Assembly (NCBI RefSeq): GCF_900108335.1
Contig: NZ_FNVT01000006.1
Location: 1-64,000, forward strand
DNA: 64,000 bases
Reading direction: 5' to 3'
From: Nonomuraea solani
GTDB lineage: Bacteria; Actinomycetota; Actinomycetes; Streptosporangiales; Streptosporangiaceae
The position numbers and the translations under genes are program-made. The notes beneath the pieces are model-generated. The model worked only from the letters and a program-made list of their open reading frames with translations. It was not told the DNA's origin and ran no database searches. This document shows positions 51,290 to 59,721 of this stretch, one piece after another; position 1 is the first letter of the stretch; the number at the start of each line of letters is the position of its first letter.

Positions 51290-52086
51290 TCATGCCCCAG
51301 TTCGGTCAGTGTTGTCGCCATCAGGCCGCGCAGCAGCGTGCCGGCCAGCTTCTCGTGCTCGGACTCCACGGGGAGCCCCTGCGCGATCCGATCCCGGTAG
51401 GTCTCGCGATCATGCTCGCCAATGTAGGGCAGAGCGGTCATCGCGACGGCCACGGTGACCTTGGTGCCGCCGCGCGGCAGGACGGCCACGACATGGGTAC
51501 GCAGGCAGGTTTCGTCGGGGGCGCCGTACCAGCCGCATTTGACGGCGGCCTGTGGCGCGCGGGCCGCCTCGCGGGCGCCGAACGCCTGGCCCGCGTCGAC
51601 GTCGCCCATCCAGCCGAGCACGGTCTCGGCGATCGGGTCGCCCGCGGCGGCGGCCTGGGCGAGCGCCGCGTACGCGACCGCGACCTCCTCGGCCGCCACC
51701 TCCACGGAGCCGAACCTGGAGGGGTCGCCGTTCGGCGTGGCCCAGCTCACGCCGGTGCGCTCGCGGAGGTCGTCGAGGATGACGCGCGGGCCGACCGCGA
51801 GCCACAGGTTGAGCGTGTCGGCGTTGGAGGAGATGACGACGGCGGGCTCGGCGTGGCGGCGCCACCGGGCGTCGTCGGCGATGCGGGCGGCGCTGACCCA
51901 GGCGTACAGCGGTTTGAGCAGGGAGGCACAGCGCAGCCGCGTCAGGCCGGACCTGACACTCACCGTGCGGGCCGGCGGCCCGCCGTAACCGCGCCTGATG
52001 CCCGCGGCCTGGACACTTGCACTGTGATCGAGATCGCCGATCAGCTCGTTGAAGCCCACGCACCCACCGTAGTGCCCCCAGCTCAC
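51286..52086 (-). CDS. beta-lactamase-like serine hydrolase
   Basis: 266 aa. The motifs are S55-LL-K58, SSN at 86-88 where SDN is usual, and KCGW in place of KTG. There is no signal peptide, so it is probably cytoplasmic, unlike true beta-lactamases. GTG 52086 is chosen because it overlaps the aminotransferase stop (GTGA); its own stop overlaps the MBL start the same way. It may be a D,D-peptidase-like amidase or esterase working on the aminotransferase product. Confidence 0.82.
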   Translation of the reverse strand: MSWGHYGGCVGFNELIGDLDHSASVQAAGIRRGYGGPPARTVSVRSGLTRLRCASLLKPLYAWVSAARIADDARWRRHAEPAVVISSNADTLNLWLAVGPRVILDDLRERTGVSWATPNGDPSRFGSVEVAAEEVAVAYAALAQAAAAGDPIAETVLGWMGDVDAGQAFGAREAARAPQAAVKCGWYGAPDETCLRTHVVAVLPRGGTKVTVAVAMTALPYIGEHDRETYRDRIAQGLPVESEHEKLAGTLLRGLMATTLTELGHE

Positions 52087-53228
52087 TCCAGAGCGGCCGT
52101 GAAGCGGGCACGCAGCTCGGACAGGCGCTTGACGGGCTCGTTGCTGTAGACCAGCCGCACGTACCGGTGCGCGACCGCCTCACCCCAGGCCGTCATGGGC
52201 GTGGCGGCGACGCGCCCGCGTTCGAGCAGGCGCGCGGACAGATCGGCCGCCGTCAGGCCCATGGCCTCGGCGTCCACCAGGCAGGACCAGCCACCGCCCG
52301 CGCGCACCACCGGCAGGCCGGCGAGCTGCTCGATCACCGTGTCGTGCCGGGCCTGGTATTCGGCCACCGCCTCCGCCACGCCCGACGGCTCCCTGAGCGC
52401 GGTGGCGGCGCCGATCTGCTGGAAACCACCGGCCACCGTGGTGTTGTAGATGGTCGCCACCATGATCCGGGCCATGATGTCCGCCGGGCCCGCGATCCAG
52501 CCGATCCGCCAGCCGATCATGCGGTATTCCTTGGACACCGACCCGATGATGATCGTGCGCTCGGCCAGGCCGTCCACCCGGCACGGGTTGATCCGGGGGT
52601 GACCGTCGTAGACGATGCGCTCCATGGCCGCGTCGTAGATCAGGTACGCGCCGGTACGCTCGCAGACGCGGGCCACCTCCTCCCAGTCCTCGCGGTCGAA
52701 GACCACGCCTGACGGCATCGACGGGCTCATCAGCAGCAGCGCCGCCGCCGAACGCACCTCGGCCAGCGCCGCGCGGTCCAGCCGCCAATAGCCGTCCTGT
52801 ACGCGCAACGGCACCAGGTGCGGGCGGGCACCGGACAGCCGGACGCGCTGGAGCAGGCCCGCGTACGTCGGATCGGTGAGCACCACCGGATCCCCCGGCT
52901 CGGTGGTGGCCAGCAGCACGGGCATGACCGCCGACGTGCCGCCGGAGGTGATGACCACCTGCCGCAGCGGGTCGTAGCCGATCCCCGTACGCACCCGCAG
53001 GTCGTCGGCGACCGCCTGGCACAGCACCGGCAGCCCGGTGAACGGCAGCCAGCTGTTGCCCGTCCCCTCGGCCAGGGCTTCCCGCGTCGCGGCGACGGCG
53101 GCGGGCGGGGGCGGGACGTCGGTGTCGAGGTTCTCCAGGCGCAGCACGTCGGGGTCGTCCCCGGCGGCGGCCGCCACCTTGTCGATGTCGAACGACTGCA
53201 CCTGCGCGAAGCGGGAGTTGGGCCGCAT
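52083..53228 (-). CDS. PLP-dependent aminotransferase (class I/II)
   Basis: 381 aa fold type I aminotransferase. Visible are the NSWLPFTGLP substrate-end region, ITSGGTSAVMPVLLAT, the DP-TYAG cofactor residues, and PLP Lys in GSVSKEYRMIGWRIGW (about 225). SD GGAGGTG is 7 nt before ATG 53228. A palindrome with TetR-like spacing lies upstream. Its TGA overlaps the next gene's GTG. The substrate is unknown. Confidence 0.9.
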   Translation of the reverse strand: MRPNSRFAQVQSFDIDKVAAAAGDDPDVLRLENLDTDVPPPPAAVAATREALAEGTGNSWLPFTGLPVLCQAVADDLRVRTGIGYDPLRQVVITSGGTSAVMPVLLATTEPGDPVVLTDPTYAGLLQRVRLSGARPHLVPLRVQDGYWRLDRAALAEVRSAAALLLMSPSMPSGVVFDREDWEEVARVCERTGAYLIYDAAMERIVYDGHPRINPCRVDGLAERTIIIGSVSKEYRMIGWRIGWIAGPADIMARIMVATIYNTTVAGGFQQIGAATALREPSGVAEAVAEYQARHDTVIEQLAGLPVVRAGGGWSCLVDAEAMGLTAADLSARLLERGRVAATPMTAWGEAVAHRYVRLVYSNEPVKRLSELRARFTAALE

Positions 53229-53248
53229 GACAGCACCTCCGATGAGGG

Positions 53249-53264
53249 GTTCCGTAAACGGAAC
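53249..53264 (-). promoter_or_regulatory. palindromic operator upstream of the aminotransferase
   Basis: GTTCCGTAAACGGAAC is a perfect 7+2+7 palindrome 20 bp before the gene. TetR-family regulators often bind such sites. No tetR gene is adjacent, so this would be a distal regulator. Confidence 0.6.
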
Positions 53265-53286
53265 AGTCCTCTTCGTGCCTCCGCCT

Positions 53287-53410
53287 GTCAAGGTCCAGTA
53301 GCCGGACCGTAGAGACCGTCGAAGTTCGGTGGCCGGACCGCAGGTACCGTCAAGCTTCAGTAGCCGGGCCGCAGGTACCGTCGAGGTTCAGTAGCCGGAC
53401 CTCAGGTAGG
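53287..53410. repeat. four 31-bp tandem repeats at a gene end
   Basis: Units start at 53287, 53318, 53349 and 53380, each 31 bp, beginning GTCAAGGTCCAGTAGCCGG or a close variant. The last contains the terminal codons and TGA of the adjacent membrane-protein gene on the reverse strand. Units can form a hairpin (GGTCC / GGACC). Confidence 0.88.
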
Positions 53411-53840
53411 CGACGGCGAGCGCGACGGGCACCAGCGCGAGCACCCCGACCCCGGCCAGGACCTTCCACCGCCGCGCCACCCGGGTCTCCGTCACGAACG
53501 CGGCCAGCGCCCCCGCCCCGGCGAACGTCACAGCGGCCGTCACGGCGGCCGCGGCCGGCCACGTCCACGAGGGCAGCGTCTCCCCCACGGCCCTGAACAC
53601 CAGCAGCACCCCGGCCGCGACCAGCGCCACCCGGCGGCCCGGCCGCACGTCCACCCGTTCCAGTACGAACGCGGACCCGGCGAGCAGGGCCACGCTGATC
53701 ACCACGACGCTCCCGACGGCCGGCACCAGGCAGCCCCAGTCCTCACAGCCGACCCCCGCCCAGGCCAGCCGCACGGTGGCCCACCACAACACCCCCAGCG
53801 CGCCGCACACCACGGCTGCCCGCCCGATTCGCCCCGTCAT
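53388..53840 (-). CDS. membrane protein, hypothetical
   Basis: 150 aa with four hydrophobic segments (about 8-25, 40-60, 70-90, 100-125) and a C-terminal fifth (VLALVPVALAVAYL). Arg-rich loops lie on the presumed cytoplasmic side. No family recognised. Its 3' end is the template-like copy of the 31-bp repeats. It begins 60 bp before the TPR gene's end, in the same direction. Confidence 0.65.
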   Translation of the reverse strand: MTGRIGRAAVVCGALGVLWWATVRLAWAGVGCEDWGCLVPAVGSVVVISVALLAGSAFVLERVDVRPGRRVALVAAGVLLVFRAVGETLPSWTWPAAAAVTAAVTFAGAGALAAFVTETRVARRWKVLAGVGVLALVPVALAVAYLRSGY

Positions 53841-53853
53841 GAGCCAATGCTAG

Positions 53854-53933
53854 GAGGAGGTCAGGCCAGTCGTTCCGCACGACGAACGCCAGGAGGCCGG
53901 TCAGGCCAGCCGTTCCGCACGACGTTCGTCGGC
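53854..53933. repeat. two 40-bp tandem copies at the TPR gene end
   Basis: GGTCAGGCCAGTCGTTCCGC near 53860 and the same sequence 40 bp later (53900), the second being the end of the TPR gene. Each copy can form a CGTTC / GAACG hairpin. Confidence 0.8.
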
Positions 53934-55646
53934 CGTCGCCTCGGCGTCGCGGCCGAGGGCCCGGAGTGCGACGGCGCGGTTGGCGTACAGGTCGGACAGA
54001 ACCGACAGAGCCGGCGGGGCGGACAGGGCGGGCTGGGGCTGCAGGTCGATGGCGCGGGTCAGGTCCTCGACCGCGCCCTCCAAGTCGCCGGCGGCGTAGC
54101 GCAGCACACCGCGGTTGCCCCAGGCCGACGCGAGCTCGGGCGCCTGCCGTACGGCCTGGTCCAGCGCCGCCTCGGCCGCCGCGAACCGGCCCGCCGCCGT
54201 CTCCAGCTGGCCCAGCACCGTGAGCAGGTGCGCGTTGCCGGGCGCCAGCGCGAGCCCGGCCGCCACGTCGGCCCTGGCGTCCTCGTCGCGGTCGGCGGCG
54301 GCCAGCAGCCCGGCGCGGTTGATGTAGGCGTCCAGGTAGCCGGGATCCAGCTCGATCACCAGGCCCAGATCGGCGAGCGCCCCCTCGGTGTCCCCCCGCA
54401 CGGTACGCAGCTCCGCCCGGTTGTAGTACGCCTCGGGCAGCGGCGGCCCCGCCCGCATGGCCCGCTCGAAGTCGGCCAGTGCCTCCTCCTGCCGCCCCAG
54501 CTTGAACAGCAGGTTCCCCCGTTCCAGATAGGAGTCGGGAAAGCCGGGATCGATCGCGATCGCCGCCCCGTGGTCGTCCAGCGCCTCCTTGGCGTGCCCG
54601 AGCCCGGCCAGCAACTGGGCCCGGTTGGCCAGCAGCACCATCCGGTGCAGCGGATGGCGCTCCCCCAGCTCGCGCGCCAGCTCCATGGCCGACTCGACCA
54701 GCGACAGCGCGGCGCCGAACCGGCCCTCGCGCAGCTCGATCAACGCCAGCCCGTTGCGGTCGAAGCCCAGTTTGAACGCCCGCTCGGCCGGGTCCGGCAG
54801 CAGGGTGGAGATGGCGATCGCCTGGTTGATCCAGCCCCTGGCCCTGGTCAGGTCGCGCTGCGCGGGGTCGGGATGGCGGGCGTCGAGCATCGCCGTGCCG
54901 TACGCGGCCGCCGCGTGCATCGCCGGATCTTGGCTGGTCAGGCGCACGAGGTCCCAGACCGCGCGGGCCTCGTCCCGTCGCCCGAGCCCGCCGAGCGCGG
55001 TCGCGGTGCGCTGGGCGAAGCGCCACCAGCGGGCGCCGCCCGGCTCGGTCCGCGTCATGCCGCGCTCGCCCAGCTCGGCGACGGCGTGCAGGAAGCCCTC
55101 CCGCATGCAGCGGTCCACGAGGGCCCACAGATCGTCCGCGCTCCGGGTGTCGGGCGAGGGCTCGGGGCCGCCGGAGTACACCGTGATCGTGAGGGTGGCG
55201 GGCGGGATCCGCCGCATCATGACGTCGAGCAGCTCCACGTCCGTGGGGTCGGCCTCGGCGCCGTTGCACACCGCGATGGCGTGCCCGGGGGGTACGACGT
55301 CGCGCAGAAAGTCGGCGAGCCCGTTGGCCAGGCGCAGCGTGCGGCGGGGCGCGGGCACGAGAATGCGCTCCTCGTCGGACAGGCTGTCACCGATCGCGGG
55401 TCGCTCGGCCGGCACGAGCCCGGCCAGTTCGGGCGCGGCCGCCCTGATCTCGATGTCATGGGCCGCCACGAGGCCGGCGGAGTGCTCAAGAGCGGGTGGA
55501 ACCAGGTGGCCCAGCAGGGCCGCCGCGAAAGTGTAAGGGCCACGCGGCCGGCGATGCGCGTCGATCGGCGGTGCCAGTAGCCGCGCGGCCCCCCATCGGG
55601 CAGGTGGTTCACCCTGGACTCTGAGGTGGGACCTTTCCTCAGTCAC
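53901..55646 (-). CDS. TPR-repeat protein with degenerate ATPase-like N-terminus
   Basis: 581 aa. The N-terminal ~170 residues look like a worn-down STAND/AAA-type module, with APELAGLVPAERP and FLRDVVPPGHAIAVCNGAEADPTDVELLDVMMRRIP in place of a Walker B, and no Walker A. Tetratricopeptide repeats of about 34 residues follow from about 200 to the end (for example GFPDSYLERGNLLFKLGRQEEALADFERAM). GTG 55646 overlaps the stop of a 24-codon peptide gene. Its role is probably protein-protein, perhaps with that peptide. Confidence 0.75.
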   Translation of the reverse strand: MTEERSHLRVQGEPPARWGAARLLAPPIDAHRRPRGPYTFAAALLGHLVPPALEHSAGLVAAHDIEIRAAAPELAGLVPAERPAIGDSLSDEERILVPAPRRTLRLANGLADFLRDVVPPGHAIAVCNGAEADPTDVELLDVMMRRIPPATLTITVYSGGPEPSPDTRSADDLWALVDRCMREGFLHAVAELGERGMTRTEPGGARWWRFAQRTATALGGLGRRDEARAVWDLVRLTSQDPAMHAAAAYGTAMLDARHPDPAQRDLTRARGWINQAIAISTLLPDPAERAFKLGFDRNGLALIELREGRFGAALSLVESAMELARELGERHPLHRMVLLANRAQLLAGLGHAKEALDDHGAAIAIDPGFPDSYLERGNLLFKLGRQEEALADFERAMRAGPPLPEAYYNRAELRTVRGDTEGALADLGLVIELDPGYLDAYINRAGLLAAADRDEDARADVAAGLALAPGNAHLLTVLGQLETAAGRFAAAEAALDQAVRQAPELASAWGNRGVLRYAAGDLEGAVEDLTRAIDLQPQPALSAPPALSVLSDLYANRAVALRALGRDAEATADERRAERLA

Positions 55647-55717
55647 CCCTTGTGAATGACGCTGGAGGTCCCGGCCAGCCTTGCGGTTCCAGGCTTGCGG
55701 ACAACGATGCGCTTCAT
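55643..55717 (-). CDS. 24-aa peptide gene coupled to the TPR gene
   Basis: The product starts MKRIVVRKPGTARLAG and ends TSSVIHKG. ATG 55717 follows GGAGAGG at 55724-55730 by 7 nt. The TGA overlaps the TPR gene's GTG (GTGA). The peptide is basic in its first half and has Ser/Thr but no Cys in its second, like a modified-peptide precursor, but no modifying enzyme is adjacent. Alternatively it is a leader peptide for coupled translation. I recognise no family. Confidence 0.65.
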   Translation of the reverse strand: MKRIVVRKPGTARLAGTSSVIHKG

Positions 55718-55744
55718 GACGTACCTCTCCACTCGGGGTTAATC

Positions 55745-55776
55745 ACCCATTATTGGGTCACCCCACCGAATATCAA
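55745..55776 (-). promoter_or_regulatory. promoter with overlapping inverted repeat for the peptide-TPR operon
   Basis: On the reverse strand TTGATA (55771-55776) and ATAATG (55748-55753) are 17 nt apart. The inverted repeat ACCCATTATTGGGT (55745-55758) covers the -10, so a repressor is expected there. The peptide ATG is about 30 nt downstream. Confidence 0.55.
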
Positions 55777-55843
55777 GGTTTATGGTGAATAAGTGGGCGG
55801 CTAATGGATAAACTGCCCTTGCCTTTTGAATGGTAGGTCTAAC

Positions 55844-57100
55844 CTATTCGGATCGAAACCAGCGCGGCAATGCCGTCGTACGCACCTCCCCCGAATCCTC
55901 CATCAACGCGCACAGACAGCGGCCGAGCAGCGTGACCGACTGGCAGCAGCCGAGCCCCGGCAGGCTCTTCGACTGGACGATGACGGTGGCCCGCGCGATC
56001 AGCCGCTCCAGGCTGGGCTCACCGCCGCCCTTGAGCGAGCGGGTGTGCCAAGGACACCCCTCGGTGTTCGCACAGGCGCTCTTGGCGATGTACGGCGCCG
56101 GGCCGCCGTCCAGGACCAGCCGATCCTCACGCTTGATCCTCCGGTCGGCCAGCACCTTGGCGGCCCGGCCCGCGACTGCCAGGAGGTCGCGGCGCCGGCG
56201 TTCTTTTCCCGTGGCCACACTCCCGGCGGGCAGGGCGAGCAGCATCGCCCCGGCCATCAGGGCGCCGCCCGCGACCATGCTCCAGCTCATGTGCTCGTGG
56301 AACCAGATCACCGCGATCGCGGCCACCCAGAGGGGCTGCGAGGACATGAGGATCTGACTCGGCACGGCCGGCACGTGCGCCTGCCCGTACGAGCGGGCGA
56401 GAAACCCCAAGGCGCACGACACCACCGACAGATGGGCCATGATCAGCCAGTCCGGCCCACTGGCCGGCAGCTCGATCCCGTCGCGCACGGCGACGGCCCC
56501 CGTGAGGAGCCCGATGGTGAGGAGCTGGATGACGGTCAGGGCGTACCACGGAAAACCGCCGCTCCGCTTGGACAGGTGCGCGAGCAGCAGCGTGTGGCCG
56601 GAGTAGAGAGCGGCGGCGGAGAGCGTGACGCCGAGCGCGAGCACCGAGACCTCGTGCTCCTCCACCCCGCGCAGCAGCGTGAACACGGTCATGCCGGCCA
56701 GCGCGAGCATGACCCCCGCCCAGATCCGCCGCTGCACCTTTACCCGGTGCAGGACGAGCGCCAGGATGGGTGTGATCATCACGCTGCAGCCCACGGCGAA
56801 GCCGGAGACCGACGACGGCAGGCTGTGCAGCGCCATTGCCTGACCTGCCTGCCCGACCCCGAACATCACCCCGAGTACGGCCCCGTTCAGCCACGTGTGC
56901 CGCGTCAGCCCCCGAAGGCAGCCCGGCTTGATGGCGAGCAGCGTCAGCCCGGCGAGGACGTAACGCTCGGCGATCAGGTCTTCGACGGGTAACCGGTGGA
57001 TGAGATCTTTCATCAACGGGAACGCCGACCCCCAAGCGGCGCTGACGAACAACAGAAGCAGAGCTCCCACGAGGGGGCGGGGAGCTGCGACGGCTGCCAT
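55844..57100 (-). CDS. EamA-family (DMT) transporter with Cys-rich tail
   Basis: 418 aa. Ten membrane helices in two EamA repeats fill about 1-290 (first AWGSAFPLMKDLIH, second around VSCALGFLARSYGQ). A further ~125 residues form an unusual soluble tail with several Cys (CANTEGCPW, GCCQ, GRCLC). EamA proteins export small metabolites such as amino acids. The tail is not typical and may be real or a read-through addition. The start is the ATG at 57100. A nested inverted repeat lies in its upstream leader. Confidence 0.8.
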   Translation of the reverse strand: MAAVAAPRPLVGALLLLFVSAAWGSAFPLMKDLIHRLPVEDLIAERYVLAGLTLLAIKPGCLRGLTRHTWLNGAVLGVMFGVGQAGQAMALHSLPSSVSGFAVGCSVMITPILALVLHRVKVQRRIWAGVMLALAGMTVFTLLRGVEEHEVSVLALGVTLSAAALYSGHTLLLAHLSKRSGGFPWYALTVIQLLTIGLLTGAVAVRDGIELPASGPDWLIMAHLSVVSCALGFLARSYGQAHVPAVPSQILMSSQPLWVAAIAVIWFHEHMSWSMVAGGALMAGAMLLALPAGSVATGKERRRRDLLAVAGRAAKVLADRRIKREDRLVLDGGPAPYIAKSACANTEGCPWHTRSLKGGGEPSLERLIARATVIVQSKSLPGLGCCQSVTLLGRCLCALMEDSGEVRTTALPRWFRSE

Positions 57101-57359
57101 GAGAAAAGCATGGCACTACTATTCGCAGCGGTAGATGTACAGGGAGCAGCCGGTGAGGCTCCTCTACTCCTCGGTGGTAAGAGCCTCACCCGCGGGTCCG
57201 TACATCCTTATCCGTGGAAGACGATAAGAGCCCAAGTCCAACATATCCCTCACGCGAATTCGGCGATTGAAAACCCGATTAGCGGCCGGGGAGATCATCG
57301 CCATCGGCGGCGTGGTCACGCCGGGGGTCCGGGAGCGGTCACCGGAAAAGACGAAGCCG
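57101..57359 (-). promoter_or_regulatory. EamA leader region with nested inverted repeats
   Basis: No gene. GATGTAC (57134-57140) pairs with GTACATC (57200-57206), enclosing GGTGAGGCTC (57152-57161) that pairs with GAGCCTCACC (57181-57190). CTTATC / GATAAG (57208-57213 / 57224-57229) is a separate IR. The RNA could form a long hairpin just before the EamA start. No known riboswitch recognised. Confidence 0.5.
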
Positions 57360-57390
57360 ACGGCCCCGGGAGGGGGTGGTCGGGGGCCGT
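57360..57390 (-). terminator. GNAT terminator
   Basis: ACGGCCCC (57360-57367) pairs with GGGGCCGT (57383-57390). It lies 18 bp beyond the GNAT stop, so it probably ends the XRE-GNAT transcript. Confidence 0.45.
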
Positions 57391-57407
57391 GGGGCAGGGG
57401 ACGGTTG

Positions 57408-57896
57408 TCAGAGTTCGAGGAGGGCGGGCGGGATCAGGTCTTTCTCGATGTAGACGACCACGTGGCCGCCCACCTGGTGCCTGGACAGCTCACGCCATCC
57501 CCGGCGCTCGTACAACGCCAGCGCCGCCTCCTGGTTGACCGTGGTGTCACCTCTCACGCGGTTGAAGCCGAGCTCCACCGCCCGCTGCTCCAGGGCGAGG
57601 AGCATGGTGGCGCCGAAGCCGCGGCGCTGGAACTCGGGATGGACTCTCAGCCGGCAGATCTCCGCCGTCGCCGTGTCGATGGGCTTGATGCCGCCCATCG
57701 ACACGACCCGCGAGTCCGACTCACCCACCAGGAAGTCGCCGCCGCACGCGAGGTAGATCTCCTGGATCCGCGGGAAGTCGTCGTCGTAGTAGACGCCGTC
57801 ACCGGGAACCAGGCCAACCTGCGCGAGGCAGATGCGATGGAGCGCGAGGATGGTGTCGAGATCGGACCAGCGATAACGCCTGATCGTCAGCTTCAT
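57408..57896 (-). CDS. GNAT-family N-acetyltransferase
   Basis: 162 aa single-domain GNAT: ICRLRVHPEFQRRGFGATMLLALEQRAVELGF is the acetyl-CoA loop (about 78-105), followed by DTTVNQEAALALYERRGW. ATG 57896 overlaps the stop of the XRE-TPR gene (ATGA), so the two are coupled. The substrate could be a small molecule or the regulator itself; neither can be read. Confidence 0.9.
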   Translation of the reverse strand: MKLTIRRYRWSDLDTILALHRICLAQVGLVPGDGVYYDDDFPRIQEIYLACGGDFLVGESDSRVVSMGGIKPIDTATAEICRLRVHPEFQRRGFGATMLLALEQRAVELGFNRVRGDTTVNQEAALALYERRGWRELSRHQVGGHVVVYIEKDLIPPALLEL

Positions 57897-59446
57897 GCAC
57901 CGCCCCCCTTCACTTGGACTTTGGGCCGCCGCAAGATGGCCCGATAACCTTCCAGCCCCGGGACGTTGGGATCTTTGGCCATGATCGCCTGTTCCAGCGC
58001 CATCGCGGGACGCGCGATGAAGTCGGTGAGATATTCGTCGCCGAGGAGGGTCAGCGCCTTCGTGCCGATGGCCACGGCCTCGGCGACGTCGCCGTCGAGC
58101 AGGCGGCACTGGGCCTGGTCGAGCCTGATCAGCGTCTGGTCGAGGATGTGGTCCTCGTATTTGCCCAGCGCCTGGTCGAGCACCACTTCGGCCTCGAGCG
58201 TCTGGCCGAGCTTGGTGAGCACGTCGCCCTGGTAGAAGTAGAGCTGCCGCTCGGTGTAGCCGAAGGCGAGGTCTTCCTGGTCTTCGGTCTTCATGTGCGA
58301 GAAGGCGTTCCTGGCCCGCGCCAGCGCGCGTTTGGCCTGGTCGACGACCTCTTTCTTGCTCTCGCCTCCCGAGAGCATGGCCAGCGCCCGCGCCTCGACG
58401 ACCGGGGCCATGGCCTGCGCCGGGCACGGCGTGGAGCCGGCCAGGTCGCGGCTCTTCTTGGCCAGGTTGAGCGCCTCGCGGGCGTCGCCGAAGTAGAGCG
58501 GGACGAGCGACTCGCGGGCCATGATCCACGCCCGCAGCGCGCGGTCGCCGGTCTCGTCGGCCGCCGTGCGGCCGGTGCGGAAGAACGAGCGGGCCAGCCG
58601 GTGGTCGCCCAGGTTGATCATGATCATGCCGCACAGCCCGGAGAGCTGGGCGGCCATCCTGCAGAGGCGCTCCTGCAGGTCGATGGGCTGGCGACGGGAC
58701 ATCGCCGTGCGCACCGCGCTCAACTCCAGCAGCACGTCGCAGAGGAGCCGCAGCGGGGCGACCGTCGAGTATTGGCGGCCGAAGCTGACCGTCGTCTCTT
58801 CCCACTGGTCGAGCATCGCGGCCGACACCGTGGACGAGACCAGCGTCTCGTCCATCCTGCGCCGGATGCCCTCGCACGCGCCGAGCACCGGCCCGTCGAG
58901 CTGCTCCGACAGGTTGGTGTCGTTGTTCAGCAGATTTAATAGGGTGCGCCGGAGGATGTTCTCGTCTTCCTCGGCGTCGGGCTCGGTGAACATCGGCTGG
59001 ATCGACAGCTCGCGATCCGACGACGGCATCGTCGCGCGCTCTCTGCCGTCGGCGCCCAGCACCCCGGGCATCCGATGGCCGTGCCCGCAGATGCACGGCC
59101 CCTCGAAGCCGAGCGCGTTGGGCTCGACCCGGTAGACGGTGCACAGGTAGTGCAGGTATTCGGGCCCGGGGCGCTTGAGCCCGCTCTCGTAGGCGGAGAG
59201 CAGGGTCTCACCGATGCCGGGGGTGGCTTTCGAGTCGCGCTGGAACAGGGCTCGCACCTGTTCGATGACGTCGGCCAGCGCGATCCCGTGGGACAGGCGG
59301 TGCGCCTTGATCCGGGTCGTACTGAACTGCGTCGTGCACGCCTCGTGGATCTCATCGGCTATCTGTGCCGACGTCCGCCCGGCGGCCAGGCCCTTGGCCC
59401 TGATCCGCCGGGCGATCTCCGTCTCCCTGTGTTGCCTGCCGGACAT
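57893..59446 (-). CDS. XRE-family regulator with TPR-like C-terminus
   Basis: 517 aa from ATG 59446 (GAGAGGGG is about 8 nt upstream). The N-terminus reads ETEIARRIRAKGLAAGRTSAQIADEIHE and an XRE-like HTH follows at about 45-95 (LADVIEQVRALFQRD, GETLLSAYESGLKRPGPEYLHYLCTVY). CICGHGH (about 120) is a short metal-like motif. The remaining ~380 residues are helical repeats with TPR-like ALNLAKKSRDLAGS. It resembles actinomycete XRE-TPR regulators of secondary metabolism and development. Coupled to the GNAT gene. Confidence 0.86.
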   Translation of the reverse strand: MSGRQHRETEIARRIRAKGLAAGRTSAQIADEIHEACTTQFSTTRIKAHRLSHGIALADVIEQVRALFQRDSKATPGIGETLLSAYESGLKRPGPEYLHYLCTVYRVEPNALGFEGPCICGHGHRMPGVLGADGRERATMPSSDRELSIQPMFTEPDAEEDENILRRTLLNLLNNDTNLSEQLDGPVLGACEGIRRRMDETLVSSTVSAAMLDQWEETTVSFGRQYSTVAPLRLLCDVLLELSAVRTAMSRRQPIDLQERLCRMAAQLSGLCGMIMINLGDHRLARSFFRTGRTAADETGDRALRAWIMARESLVPLYFGDAREALNLAKKSRDLAGSTPCPAQAMAPVVEARALAMLSGGESKKEVVDQAKRALARARNAFSHMKTEDQEDLAFGYTERQLYFYQGDVLTKLGQTLEAEVVLDQALGKYEDHILDQTLIRLDQAQCRLLDGDVAEAVAIGTKALTLLGDEYLTDFIARPAMALEQAIMAKDPNVPGLEGYRAILRRPKVQVKGGGA

Positions 59447-59721
59447 CCCGGCCCCTCTCACACATGTCTCGACCAGTCCGCAACTGGTGACTCAGCGTAG
59501 TGCTCAGATCGCTGTGCGCCTACCCATGACTATGAAGCAATGAAGACGGGTTGGAAACGCCCGGTGCCAGCCTACGGTTAAGGATCGTCCTCCGCAGGAC
59601 TGTTTCTTACAACCCATGAGGGACAAGCAACTCCCTGTAAGCAGAACCCCCCCGTTGCGCCCTCTCTTGACATGAGTCATCTTGGGCCCACCAGCAACGA
59701 TTCCTGAGGGAGGAACGAACG

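Noticed and set aside
57136..57231. A 31-codon forward frame in the EamA leader
   Set aside because: No ribosome-binding site and it overlaps the palindromic stems; more likely a by-product of the repeat.
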